Positions 7,364-14,937 of a stretch of DNA of 16,888 bases are shown here, one piece after another. Below the pieces are notes generated by a model that did not search any database, had not been told where the DNA came from, and worked only from the letters and a program-made list of their open reading frames with translations. Positions within the stretch are counted from its first letter, which is position 1. Every line of letters begins with the position of its first letter. The stretch spans positions 1-16,888 of the forward strand of contig DNNJ01000382.1 of NCBI GenBank assembly GCA_003487955.1, written 5' to 3'. The position numbers were made by a program, and so were the translations under genes. This stretch comes from Clostridiales bacterium (lineage in GTDB: Bacteria; Bacillota; Clostridia; Tissierellales; Sedimentibacteraceae).

Positions 7364-8713
7364 TCAATTTGTAAACCAATCATCTCTGATAAAAACACCG
7401 CTGGCCGCTATTTTCTCAAGGAAGTTTGGTCTGATACCTGTTGAAACGAAATTTCCTTTAATCCTTCCGTATGTGTCAATACCTTCAATTCTGTATGTGA
7501 AAATATCCTGAAGGGTGATAGTGTCTCCCTCCATACCTACAACCTCGGTAATGTTTACTACTTTACGGGAGCCGTCTTTAAGTCTTGACTGATGAACAAC
7601 TATATCAAGAGCTGAATGTATTTGTTCTCTTATAGCACGAACAGGCAGCTCCATTCCCGACATTAGAACCATTGTTTCCATACGAGACATTAATTCCCTT
7701 GGCGAGTTGGCGTGTGCAGTCGTTAATGAACCGTCATGACCCGTATTCATTGCCTGAAGCATATCTAAAGTTTCACCGGAACGAACCTCACCTACAATTA
7801 TTCTGTCAGGACGCATACGAAGCGAGTTTCTTACTAAATCCCTTATGGTAATTTGTCCTGAACCTTCCAAGTTTGGTGGTCTGCTTTCCATTGTAACCAC
7901 ATGCTCCTGCATAAGCTGAAGTTCTGCAGCATCTTCTATTGTTACAATACGTTCATTGTTGGGAATATAGCCGGATAACACATTGAGCAGTGTAGTTTTC
8001 CCGCTTCCTGTCCCTCCGGAAACTATTATATTCATTTTACCTTTAACACAGGCCTCTAAAAACGACACCATTTTAGGAGAAATAGAGCCAAATTTTATTA
8101 AATCTGTAGCAGTAAACGGTGTTTTGGAAAACTTACGAATTGTCATAGAAGGACCAACTAATGAAACAGGCGGTATAACCGCATTAAAACGAGACCCGTC
8201 AGAAAGCCTTGCATCCACCATGGGACTTGATTCATCTATTCGCCTTCCAACAGAAGATACTATTCGATTTATTATATTCATAACATGAGCATTGTCTTTA
8301 AATACAACATCTGACAAATCCAACTTGCCTTTTCGCTCAACGTAAACTCTATAAGGACCATTTACCATAATTTCCGTAATTTCAGAATCATTTAGTAAAG
8401 ATTCAATCGGTCCTAAGCCCATTACATCATTATATACTTCTTTTAAAAGACGACTTCTCTCGGTTCTCGATAAATTTGAAGCTTTAGCTTCAATTATTGA
8501 TTCCATAACCTCTTTTAATTCTTCCTGCTGCTCGCCTTTCAAATTAAATAAACTTATATCCTGCTGGTTTACTGTTTCTATAAATTCCTTATGAATACGT
8601 TCCTTTAGCTCGGATTTCTCATCATAAACACTCTTGCCTGCCAAAGGTGTGTCAACTGCAACATCATCTGTAACTGTATTTTTTTGTTTTTCGAGTCTGT
8701 CTAATAAGCTCAT
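7364..8713 (-). CDS. tadA: TadA/CpaF-type pilus assembly ATPase
   Basis: Cytoplasmic VirB11/CpaF-family ATPase that drives Flp pilus assembly, 449 aa. The N-terminal domain (about 30-220) includes GLGPIESLLNDSEITEIMVNGP, here abbreviated to its start GLGPIESLL at about 99-107, typical of CpaF. The core shows Walker A GGTGSGKTT (about 233-241), an Asp box TIEDAAEL (about 258-265), Walker B RIIVGEVR (about 304-311) and the His box TAHANSP (about 332-338). It lacks the tetracysteine zinc site seen in the PilB-type protein of this window, as expected for TadA. It follows tadZ by 18 bases with an AAGGG ribosome binding site. The corresponding ATPase of copy B, if present, would lie beyond the right edge. 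Confidence 0.95.
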   Translation of the reverse strand: MSLLDRLEKQKNTVTDDVAVDTPLAGKSVYDEKSELKERIHKEFIETVNQQDISLFNLKGEQQEELKEVMESIIEAKASNLSRTERSRLLKEVYNDVMGLGPIESLLNDSEITEIMVNGPYRVYVERKGKLDLSDVVFKDNAHVMNIINRIVSSVGRRIDESSPMVDARLSDGSRFNAVIPPVSLVGPSMTIRKFSKTPFTATDLIKFGSISPKMVSFLEACVKGKMNIIVSGGTGSGKTTLLNVLSGYIPNNERIVTIEDAAELQLMQEHVVTMESRPPNLEGSGQITIRDLVRNSLRMRPDRIIVGEVRSGETLDMLQAMNTGHDGSLTTAHANSPRELMSRMETMVLMSGMELPVRAIREQIHSALDIVVHQSRLKDGSRKVVNITEVVGMEGDTITLQDIFTYRIEGIDTYGRIKGNFVSTGIRPNFLEKIAASGVFIRDDWFTN

Positions 8714-8731
8714 GTAACTTCACCCTTTATA

Positions 8732-9934
8732 TTATTTTTTCTTAAATAAACTTATTTTTCTATTTACTTTTTTTTCTTTTTCTAAAACGGTTTTATTAGT
8801 TCCACCACTTATTAAAATATCTACTAATCCTGATATTGATTGGCTTATTTTACTGCCCGGTGCACCTACTACAAAAGGTACACCCCTGTTTAAAGCATTT
8901 ACTGCCACCTTGTAATCACTTGGAAGTTTAGCCCAAATGGGATATCCTATTATTTTTTGCACATCATTTATTGTTATGGAATGCATATCTACTGCTCTAT
9001 TAACAATAACTCTTATTTTTTCAGTCTGCTGCAAGGATTCTAATATGGAAACGCTGAGCTTTGAATTTCTTAGAATTGAAATGTCAAGCCCCGTAACAAA
9101 AAATATTATAGACGATGATTCAATAGCAGTCATAGTAACTTCAGAAAATGATGGTGCAGTATCGACTATGACATAATCATAATATGTGCGAAGCAAGCTA
9201 AGTAAGCTCTGAATTTTCTCAGCTGAAACAAGTTCAGCATATTCAGGACTTTTAGGTGCACAAAGTACATGGACGCCACTGGAATGAACCGCCATATAGC
9301 TTCTTACAGAGTCTATATTAGGAGTAATAACATCCTGCACTAATTCAGTTATTGTATCCTTTGGCTCTATATCAAGGAAAATATGTAAATCACCAAACTG
9401 TAAATCCAAATCAATCAGGGCAACCTTCTTATGTTTCTCCGCTAATTTTACGGCTAAATTGGCTGAGATAGTGCTTTTACCGAGACCCCCCTTGGCACCA
9501 AAAACCGTAATTACGGTAGAAGACCACAAAAGGGATTCCTTTTGACTTAAAGATTTAATTCGTATAGATTCATTATGATAAACAGATTTTATATATTCTG
9601 CAAATTCCTTTGGAGATTTCGGGAATTCGGTAATATTATGGCATCCTGCATTTACTGCACTTTGCATAGTTTCCACATCTAAATTTTCAGCTGCCAATAT
9701 AACAAAAGTACGAGGCCTATGTAAAATAATTCTTTCTGCTAAATTTAAAACATCAGTATCGCCTGCTCCAAGTGTCATAATTATAATATCAGGAGATGTA
9801 TTTTCTATTTTATCAAGTGCCGCTGAGCCGCCGGGACTGTCACCTAATACAAATATATCCTCATCGTCAATCATGGATTTAAGAGCACCTATGTTTCTTT
9901 CCATTTTACTTATCAGCAAAACATTAATTCTCAT
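8732..9934 (-). CDS. tadZ: TadZ/CpaE, receiver-like plus MinD/ParA-type ATPase
   Basis: Localisation ATPase of the Tad system, 400 aa. Residues about 3-120 fold like a response-regulator receiver, but the expected phosphoacceptor position after the third strand is Thr (IIIMT, about 50-54), so phosphorylation is unlikely, as in known TadZ and CpaE proteins. Residues about 140-370 form the ATPase, with a deviant Walker A GAKGGLGKST (about 146-155, signature Lys 148), LIDLDLQFGD (about 173-182) and VIVDTAPS. The C-terminus is a Lys-rich tail. TadZ homologues mark the pole where the pilus machine is built. The gene follows cpaB by 11 bases with a strong GGGGGG ribosome binding site. Its presence with a DivIVA-like protein in the same operon suggests two layers of positioning. 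Confidence 0.92.
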   Translation of the reverse strand: MRINVLLISKMERNIGALKSMIDDEDIFVLGDSPGGSAALDKIENTSPDIIIMTLGAGDTDVLNLAERIILHRPRTFVILAAENLDVETMQSAVNAGCHNITEFPKSPKEFAEYIKSVYHNESIRIKSLSQKESLLWSSTVITVFGAKGGLGKSTISANLAVKLAEKHKKVALIDLDLQFGDLHIFLDIEPKDTITELVQDVITPNIDSVRSYMAVHSSGVHVLCAPKSPEYAELVSAEKIQSLLSLLRTYYDYVIVDTAPSFSEVTMTAIESSSIIFFVTGLDISILRNSKLSVSILESLQQTEKIRVIVNRAVDMHSITINDVQKIIGYPIWAKLPSDYKVAVNALNRGVPFVVGAPGSKISQSISGLVDILISGGTNKTVLEKEKKVNRKISLFKKK

Positions 9935-9945
9935 TTAAATCCCCC

Positions 9946-10701
9946 CTATTTAACAACCACATCATCAAATATTATGCTTTTTGTTTCCGGTAAACCGGTC
10001 ATTTCTTTATCCAAAGGCGACCTTAAAATCATTCTTAAGTTTCCCTTTACTTCCGACATACTTATATCCATAGCTTCTCTCGGAGTTACCTGTAATGTAA
10101 TGGTAGTATAAGAAACACCGGTTTCAGGATTTTTAGGCTTGCCATCTTGACTTAATACATCATCAACAGCAAGGATGGTAATATTTTCAGCAATCATTGC
10201 CGTGAAATCTTCCATTTCTTTTTCTTCTCCTTCAGCTGCGTCTTCCTTTTCTTCCTGATACTGAAGAAGTATGTCCACAGTGTTTTTAGGTCTAAGCATA
10301 CCGACCAAACCCGATAAATTTCCTACATCAACTGATATAGCGCGCATACCGGGTGCAATTTCATATGCTAATGTCCCATCTCCACCGCCCCCGTCAGGTG
10401 AAATAAGCTTTGTAGACAGCACTTGCTCGCCGGCAGTTATTTCATACTTTGAAAATTTACCAACTGCAGCATTTATATTTGTCATTGCCTCTTTATGAAC
10501 TGCTTCAACCGGCAGCTCTTTTAATTCAACCATATCAGCAGTAATAGTTGTATTTGGGGGAATATTTTCAGATGCTGTCAATACTCCTGTCTTAATAACC
10601 TCTACAACTGCAGCTCTTTCATTTAACATGTTTAGATAATTATACAAAAGGACAGCAGCAATAACTGCTGTCACCAGCGCTAATACTTTGACTTTTTTCA
10701 T
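9946..10701 (-). CDS. cpaB: CpaB/RcpC pilus assembly protein with SAF domain
   Basis: Envelope protein of the Flp pilus system, 251 aa. An N-terminal membrane anchor (about residues 5-21) is followed by an SAF domain (about 37-100: LTASENIPPNTTITADMV through GEQVLSTKLI) and the RcpC/CpaB domain (IAPGMRAISVDV, GMLRPKNTVDILLQY). A strongly acidic insert rich in Glu lies at about 150-166. In Gram-negative bacteria CpaB works with the secretin; in this probably single-membrane organism, with no secretin gene in view, it more likely interacts with the cell wall (inference). A GGAGG site lies 6 bases before the ATG. Confidence 0.88.
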   Translation of the reverse strand: MKKVKVLALVTAVIAAVLLYNYLNMLNERAAVVEVIKTGVLTASENIPPNTTITADMVELKELPVEAVHKEAMTNINAAVGKFSKYEITAGEQVLSTKLISPDGGGGDGTLAYEIAPGMRAISVDVGNLSGLVGMLRPKNTVDILLQYQEEKEDAAEGEEKEMEDFTAMIAENITILAVDDVLSQDGKPKNPETGVSYTTITLQVTPREAMDISMSEVKGNLRMILRSPLDKEMTGLPETKSIIFDDVVVK

Positions 10702-10725
10702 TAGTTTCCTCCGAAATATAAATAC

Positions 10726-11208
10726 TTACTGTTCTACCCTCATAGTTGTTTGAGCTTTAATTACATACATCCCATCTTCATTATCTTTAAATACTTCTGT
10801 AAATGCTCTTAAAATTGGTGTTAATATTTTTACTTTTCCTGTAAATTTAACATCAATTTTTAGACCGCCAGCATCAGCTATCGGCACTATTGGTTCAATT
10901 ATTTCCTCTATATCATCAATATCTAATTCAATTAGAGTATTATCTTTCATAATATCAAATGCTGCTCTTTCTGCTGAACCAGCAGCATATGAATCCTTAT
11001 CATCCATATCATCAGAATAATAATGTATTGCTATAAAACGGGCTGCCTCCCTGCTTGCATTGTTTGTAGCTAACTGGTTATGAAAAATCCATCCAAAGTC
11101 AATTATCCCCCCTATTAATAACAACAGTATGGGGAGCACCAATGCAAACTCAACCATTGCCTGACCTGATTCTTTTTTCATTATTTTTATTATATGCTTA
11201 AGTTTCAA
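10726..11208 (-). CDS. tadE: TadE-like pseudopilin
   Basis: Minor pseudopilin of the Flp system, about 160 aa. It has a basic leader, then ESG/QAMVEFALVLPILLLLIGG: a prepilin-peptidase-like site after Gly with Glu at +5 and Phe at +6, followed by the membrane helix and the TadE motif NNASREAARF. The start is uncertain. I chose TTG at 11208, which has a purine-rich GGGAGG about 8 bases upstream. An in-frame ATG at 11319 would add 37 residues; it overlaps the Flp stop in TAATG, but it has no ribosome binding site and would run through a terminator-like hairpin (11232-11267). The ATG of MKKESGQ is also possible but lacks a well-spaced site. It is followed by cpaB. Confidence 0.83.
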   Translation of the reverse strand: MKLKHIIKIMKKESGQAMVEFALVLPILLLLIGGIIDFGWIFHNQLATNNASREAARFIAIHYYSDDMDDKDSYAAGSAERAAFDIMKDNTLIELDIDDIEEIIEPIVPIADAGGLKIDVKFTGKVKILTPILRAFTEVFKDNEDGMYVIKAQTTMRVEQ

Positions 11209-11231
11209 ATCTCTCCCCTCCCCCTTAGAGT

Positions 11232-11267
11232 AAAAACACCGAACCCGACCATTCGGACGAGCCGGTG
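11232..11267 (-). terminator. Strong hairpin with T-run between flp and tadE
   Basis: On the minus strand CACCGG...CGGTG brackets a long stem with only one bulge and one U-U mismatch by hand folding, closed by a GAAT loop and followed by TTTTT. It stands out as GC-rich in an AT-rich setting. It lies about 50 bases after the Flp pilin stop and before the ribosome binding site of tadE. The likely role is a partial terminator giving more pilin transcript than downstream assembly transcript. Confidence 0.7.
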
Positions 11268-11318
11268 CTTTAGTGGTTTTGTATTTTAGTACGGTACTTT
11301 CTGAATTATTAGTTTCCA

Positions 11319-11489
11319 TTAAGGAGTTTCTAAATCGGATGCTACATCATCCATAATTGCGGCTGTCTTTTCACCTAATGTTCGTAGAGCTACAATAACA
11401 ACTACCGCAATTAACGCAAGTATCAGCCCATACTCTACCATACCTTGACCACTTTCTTCATTTTTCAGCCAGTTCATTAATTTTTTCAT
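11319..11489 (-). CDS. flp: Flp-type pilin
   Basis: Major structural pilin of the Tad system, 56 aa. The leader MKKLMNWLKNEESG ends at Gly14 and is followed by QGMVEYGLILALIAVVVIV: Glu at +5 and Tyr at +6 of the mature protein are the hallmark of Flp pilins cleaved by a TadV/CpaA-type peptidase. The mature chain would be about 42 residues, one hydrophobic helix plus a short tail ending in an acidic stretch. A strong AGGGGG site lies 5 bases before the ATG. It is the first gene of the copy A operon, preceded by a candidate promoter and followed by a strong hairpin-terminator. Confidence 0.92.
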   Translation of the reverse strand: MKKLMNWLKNEESGQGMVEYGLILALIAVVVIVALRTLGEKTAAIMDDVASDLETP

Positions 11490-11515
11490 TTTGACCCCCT
11501 AGTTATATTTTTTTT

Positions 11516-11543
11516 ATTTTATATTCATTATTATTCCAATCAA
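11516..11543 (-). promoter_or_regulatory. Candidate promoter for the Flp pilin operon
   Basis: TTGATT (11538-11543) and TAAAAT (11516-11521) on the minus strand are separated by 16 bases and would give a leader of about 20 nt before the pilin ATG. The region is very AT-rich, so other -10 choices such as TATAAA next to it are possible. Confidence 0.42.
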
Positions 11544-11568
11544 GAAATATCTGCATTAAGAGCGTTAC

Positions 11569-11624
11569 GTATATGTACAACATTTTTCTTAAATTAGAAC
11601 AATAAAAATATCATGTATATGTAC
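11569..11624. repeat. Pair of 10-bp direct repeats upstream of the pilin promoter
   Basis: GTATATGTAC occurs at 11569-11578 and again at 11615-11624, both in the same orientation and 46 bases apart, in the short spacer between the prepilin peptidase stop and the pilin promoter. Each unit is nearly self-complementary. Their position, roughly 30 and 75 bases upstream of the candidate -35 box, would suit binding sites for an activator. This is inferred from placement only. Confidence 0.45.
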
Positions 11625-11625
11625 C

Positions 11626-12297
11626 CTATATAAAACCTACATTTAACACTATTGTCAACAAAGCTAATATATAACCTGCTGACAAGAACGGTGCCAAAGG
11701 TAACATCGTTGAAAGGTAAATTTTCTTTAATGCCAACCCTACTAAAATATAAGTAAGTAATACAATTGCCATTATTCCTACGGCTGTTATAATAAGCGGA
11801 TATCCAAGTGCTAACGCTATTGCACCGGCTAATTTTACATCTCCTGCCCCTACTTTTCCAAATCCCATAAATCCTGCGACTGCGGTAAAAATTATCATTA
11901 CTGCCACCATACTGATAATCGCACCAAGAATATTGTTTAATTCAAAGTCAATCATGGTTTGAAATGTTATACCCAAAATTATGAGAGTTAAAACAAGTTC
12001 ATTAGGAATTATTCTGATATTTATATCAATTACCGCAATTATCAAGCCTAAAGTAATCTGAATACCTATCAATAAAGCTGCAATTATATTATCTATATAC
12101 AATCCTGTAGCTGCCCACGCTGCAAGGTTAAATAAGCAAATTAATAATTTTAATATGCTGGAAAGCTCTTTGCTTTCATTTGTTTCAAAAGCTTTCTTTC
12201 TTTTTTTATATTCAATTATTCGATTTGATATATCCGGTATTTTATATCCTGTCACCAGCCCTATAATGCTAAATAAAATTGTTATTATTATATTCAT
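11626..12297 (-). CDS. tadV: Prepilin peptidase, A24 family (TadV/CpaA type)
   Basis: Integral-membrane aspartic peptidase that removes the leader from Flp pilin and TadE, 223 aa. The two catalytic aspartates are visible in AVIDINIRIIPNEL (Asp about 91) and in the GxGD motif KVGAGDVKLAG (Asp about 153). About six to seven hydrophobic segments are present. The N-terminal cysteine-rich methylase domain of PilD is absent, as in TadV and CpaA. Its ATG directly follows the TAA stop of the upstream Wzy-like gene (TAAATG), so the two are translationally coupled. It ends 136 bases before the pilin start. It is the only prepilin peptidase in the window and might also serve the type IV pilus genes beyond the left edge. 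Confidence 0.9.
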   Translation of the reverse strand: MNIIITILFSIIGLVTGYKIPDISNRIIEYKKRKKAFETNESKELSSILKLLICLFNLAAWAATGLYIDNIIAALLIGIQITLGLIIAVIDINIRIIPNELVLTLIILGITFQTMIDFELNNILGAIISMVAVMIIFTAVAGFMGFGKVGAGDVKLAGAIALALGYPLIITAVGIMAIVLLTYILVGLALKKIYLSTMLPLAPFLSAGYILALLTIVLNVGFI

Positions 12298-13596
12298 TTA
12301 TGCTCCCATTTCTTCATTTGATGCAAAGTCAGTTGATAATAACCCTAAAAATATCCAAAATACATATGCAGTTACTGGCATGCTTATATTGAAAAAGGCT
12401 TGTATTAAATAACCTGCAACACTTGCATAAAGCCCTATAAAATATGTGTTTATCTTTAAATTCATCAACCCTTTTTTCAATACAAGTATAATGAAATATA
12501 AGTATATCATGAGCGAAGGAATCCCGGATGTAACTGCTATATTTAAATATTCATTATGAGCTTTATCCGTATATGATGATTCTGCTCCATATTTTTCTTC
12601 TACCTCATCCCTATATCTTTCAGTATATGGTTCCAATAGGTTTTCAATGCCAAATCCAAATATTGGTTCCTCCCCAATCATTTGAACTACTCGTTTCCAG
12701 ATAAACCCTCTGCGGGCTCCCGCATCATCAGATTGCTCTACCAGGAAATCTTTAGCATCATCTGAAATAGTTAAAAATCTCCTTATTAATTTCCCGTCTG
12801 TCTGATAATTGAAAAACGCCATAATTAAAAGTGTTACAAGGAAAATAATAAAATATCTGTAAATTTGTGACTTTTTAATATTATATGTTAATTTATGTAT
12901 GATGATAAAACATAATATTGAAAACATTCCACCTAACCAGGCACTTCTTGTGCTTGTGCATAATAAGCAATAAAACGAAACTGCATATCCAAATAATCCT
13001 GCTATTTTACTGTTAAAAATATAAAGATAAGTTGATATGGGTATTATCAGAACCAAGTATGTACCAAGAAAATTCGGATTCTGCATTGTTGAAGATGGTC
13101 TTGAACCAAATCCCTTAATTACTTCATCGTGAAACGGATAATATCCGTAAAACTGCATTATTCCATATAAAGAAACAAGTATGCCTGCTATCAAAGTATA
13201 TGTAAAAATCTTATTGCTTTTTATTCTGCATGTTCTTCCTATAATAAATAAATATAGGTATAGAAATATAGTTATAATTCCTTCCATCCTGCCGGGCTGA
13301 CCTATGATTGACCTTTGGATGTTTTCACTGAAAAAAGTTGATATAATTAGTATTAAAAAGTAGCTCATCAGCCATGCATTTATTCTGTCTCTGTCAAAGA
13401 CTGTTTTTATTGTTTTAATGTACTTAATCATAATTACAGAGTATGCGGCAAGCAAGCTGAAAATAGCTCCTAATCTGATAAATAAAAAGTCAAATTTTTC
13501 TAATTTTAAAAACAGCAGCGGTACAATTGAAAGTGTTAGTGTGATGGTAACTATAGTAATGTTATTAAATTTTTCTTTTGCAGCACTATTATACAT
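12298..13596 (-). CDS. O-antigen ligase/polymerase (Wzy) family membrane protein
   Basis: Polytopic membrane protein of about 432 aa with roughly ten to twelve hydrophobic segments. Motifs are those of the Wzy_C/O-antigen ligase family: PNFLGTYL, CTSTRSAWLGG, a large extracytoplasmic loop (about residues 255-345 of the protein) with GARRGFIWKRV and EPIFGFGIEN, and DKAHNEYLNIAVTSGIPSL. Members transfer or polymerise lipid-linked glycans, including onto pilins (PglL/PilO type). The tight coupling to the prepilin peptidase suggests pilin or surface glycan modification, but the substrate cannot be read from sequence. The ATG at 13596 was preferred because AAGGGTAAAGGG precedes it; a TTG seven codons upstream has no ribosome binding site. 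Confidence 0.82.
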   Translation of the reverse strand: MYNSAAKEKFNNITIVTITLTLSIVPLLFLKLEKFDFLFIRLGAIFSLLAAYSVIMIKYIKTIKTVFDRDRINAWLMSYFLILIISTFFSENIQRSIIGQPGRMEGIITIFLYLYLFIIGRTCRIKSNKIFTYTLIAGILVSLYGIMQFYGYYPFHDEVIKGFGSRPSSTMQNPNFLGTYLVLIIPISTYLYIFNSKIAGLFGYAVSFYCLLCTSTRSAWLGGMFSILCFIIIHKLTYNIKKSQIYRYFIIFLVTLLIMAFFNYQTDGKLIRRFLTISDDAKDFLVEQSDDAGARRGFIWKRVVQMIGEEPIFGFGIENLLEPYTERYRDEVEEKYGAESSYTDKAHNEYLNIAVTSGIPSLMIYLYFIILVLKKGLMNLKINTYFIGLYASVAGYLIQAFFNISMPVTAYVFWIFLGLLSTDFASNEEMGA

Positions 13597-13740
13597 ATGC
13601 CCTTTACCCTTAGCCAATAATTATGAAACATAACATAACTGATTATAAAACATATTAATTACATTATTATTATTTAATGATTTAATATTAATTTCATTTT
13701 AATTACATTTCAATTACACAGTATGCTAATAAAGATATTG

Positions 13741-13769
13741 TTGCTATTATATTCCATCTTTGTTATAAT
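13741..13769 (+). promoter_or_regulatory. Candidate plus-strand promoter inside repeat copy 2
   Basis: TTGCTA (13741-13746) and TATAAT (13764-13769) are separated by exactly 17 bases on the plus strand, pointing towards the 3' end of the coiled-coil gene. The corresponding positions in repeat copy 1 read TTGTAT and TAGGAC with the same spacing, so the -10 box is not conserved. No plus-strand gene follows, so any transcript would be antisense or spurious. Confidence 0.28.
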
Positions 13770-13787
13770 TTCTATCGATTTATTACA

Positions 13788-13817
13788 ACAAAAAATGACG
13801 ATTTTTTAATCGTCATT
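13788..13817 (-). terminator. Intrinsic terminator closing Tad copy B
   Basis: On the minus strand AATGACGATT pairs with AATCGTCATT (13808-13817 and 13794-13803), a perfect 10-bp stem with a 4-nt loop, followed by six T residues. It lies about 70 bases after the coiled-coil gene stop. The stem sequence is the same as that of the kal terminator. Confidence 0.82.
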
Positions 13818-13884
13818 CATACATTTAAGGACATTCCTCTGCCTGCGAAGACTATCTCATAAATTGAGGTGTGTCTCTATACCT

Positions 13885-14937
13885 TTAATCTTCTATTTGC
13901 TCGTTGTCTGAAACTCCTGTCTCCATTCTATTCATTTCTTCTTTTACTTCAATTGAGCTGTTTGTTTTAAGAAGCTGTACTTCCAATGAAGCAATTTTTG
14001 CTTCTGCGACACTTAAATTTTTCTGCGCAATTAATCTGTCTATTGTAATACCGGATTTCTCATTAATGAATGCAATTGTCTTTTTATATTCCTCCTGTAA
14101 TTGAAAATCTAAAGCTTCATTTGCAATTAATAATTTATCGTTTTGAACATTATACTCCTGTAATGTTTTCATTAAATTGTTTGTTTTTTCTTTAAGCAGA
14201 GAAACTTCATCATTAAGTGAATCAATAGATTTATCTTTTAAAGTAATTTCTTCATTTAATTTACTGTTAACTTCTGTTTGTGCCGACAGCTGAGTGCTTA
14301 ATTGACCTATCTTTAAATTTAATTCTGCAAATTTTCCATCAGAAATTGTTCCTTTTAAATATTTTACTTCATTTTTTTCTTCTTCTAATTTATTCGATAT
14401 GTCTGCCACAACATCACGTTGTTTTTTTAGTTCAAGTCTTTCAGACTTAAGCATTTCTTTCTGTGCCTCATATTCTTGAACTGAAATTGCAAGCTTGGTT
14501 TTAAGCTCGTCTATTTCATTGTTTAATTGCTCTGTTTTTCTCTCCAAGGAATAGTTTTCGCGGTTTGTTATCTTTATTTGCTCTTCCAAGGATACATTTT
14601 TGTTTTTTAGTTCTAAAACATTTTGAGCTGAATACTCAGAATCATCGAGCACTATATTCTTTAATGAACCGGCTAAATTGTCATATTCCGAGGTTAATTT
14701 ATTTAGACGTGCTTGTAGTGTTTCATTGTTTATTCTTAACTCTTCCTTTTCATCAAATAAATCTTGAAGGTTTTTTGAAAAAGTTTCCTTTGTTGTTTGC
14801 TGCTGTTTGTGGATTAATGATAAATATTCCTGCACAGATTGCTTCGTATAGCCCCCAAAGGTTGTTTTTAAAACACCGTCTAAATCCACTTCATCTTTAT
14901 CACGCAATATGCCAACTATATTATTGTCCCTTTCCAT
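13885..14937 (-). CDS. DivIVA-like coiled-coil protein of the Tad operon (copy B)
   Basis: Paralogue of the protein at 4058-5134, about 350 aa. The N-terminus repeats the DivIVA-like motif FGGYTKQSVQEYLSLI (about residues 26-41 of the chosen start), then KQQQTTKETFSKNLQ and a long coiled coil with no membrane segment. The first 70 residues are the best conserved between copies and the C-terminal end is the most diverged. The ATG at 14937 has GGAGG 9 bases upstream; a GTG three codons earlier touches that site. It overlaps the end of the DUF192 gene by 17 bases and is the last gene before a terminator, with no TadG-like gene after it. I infer it works with its own TadB/TadC platform. Confidence 0.72.
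   Translation of the reverse strand: MERDNNIVGILRDKDEVDLDGVLKTTFGGYTKQSVQEYLSLIHKQQQTTKETFSKNLQDLFDEKEELRINNETLQARLNKLTSEYDNLAGSLKNIVLDDSEYSAQNVLELKNKNVSLEEQIKITNRENYSLERKTEQLNNEIDELKTKLAISVQEYEAQKEMLKSERLELKKQRDVVADISNKLEEEKNEVKYLKGTISDGKFAELNLKIGQLSTQLSAQTEVNSKLNEEITLKDKSIDSLNDEVSLLKEKTNNLMKTLQEYNVQNDKLLIANEALDFQLQEEYKKTIAFINEKSGITIDRLIAQKNLSVAEAKIASLEVQLLKTNSSIEVKEEMNRMETGVSDNEQIED

Larger units (their letters stand above)
13719..13817. repeat. Intergenic repeat, copy 2 (partner at 1871-1970)
   Basis: Second copy of the roughly 100-base noncoding block, in the same orientation, between the copy B coiled-coil gene and the Wzy-like gene. It begins with the terminator hairpin of copy B and continues through TTGTTGtAATAAaTCGATAG, the TGGAA core and CAACAA to TTATTAG. 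The rest of this spacer down to 13597 is AT-rich with no clear feature beyond weak TATAAT-like boxes that could serve the Wzy-like gene. Confidence 0.8.

Noticed and set aside
11232..11267. The GC-rich hairpin as a cyclic di-GMP riboswitch
   Set aside because: The conserved GEMM-I core elements and tetraloop-receptor arrangement are not present; a hairpin directly followed by T residues is better explained as a terminator.
13820..13884. Possible remnant of kal after the copy B coiled-coil gene
   Set aside because: A short stretch (CAGGCAGAGGAATGT on the minus strand) vaguely resembles the end of kal, but only a couple of residues align when translated and the similarity is within chance.
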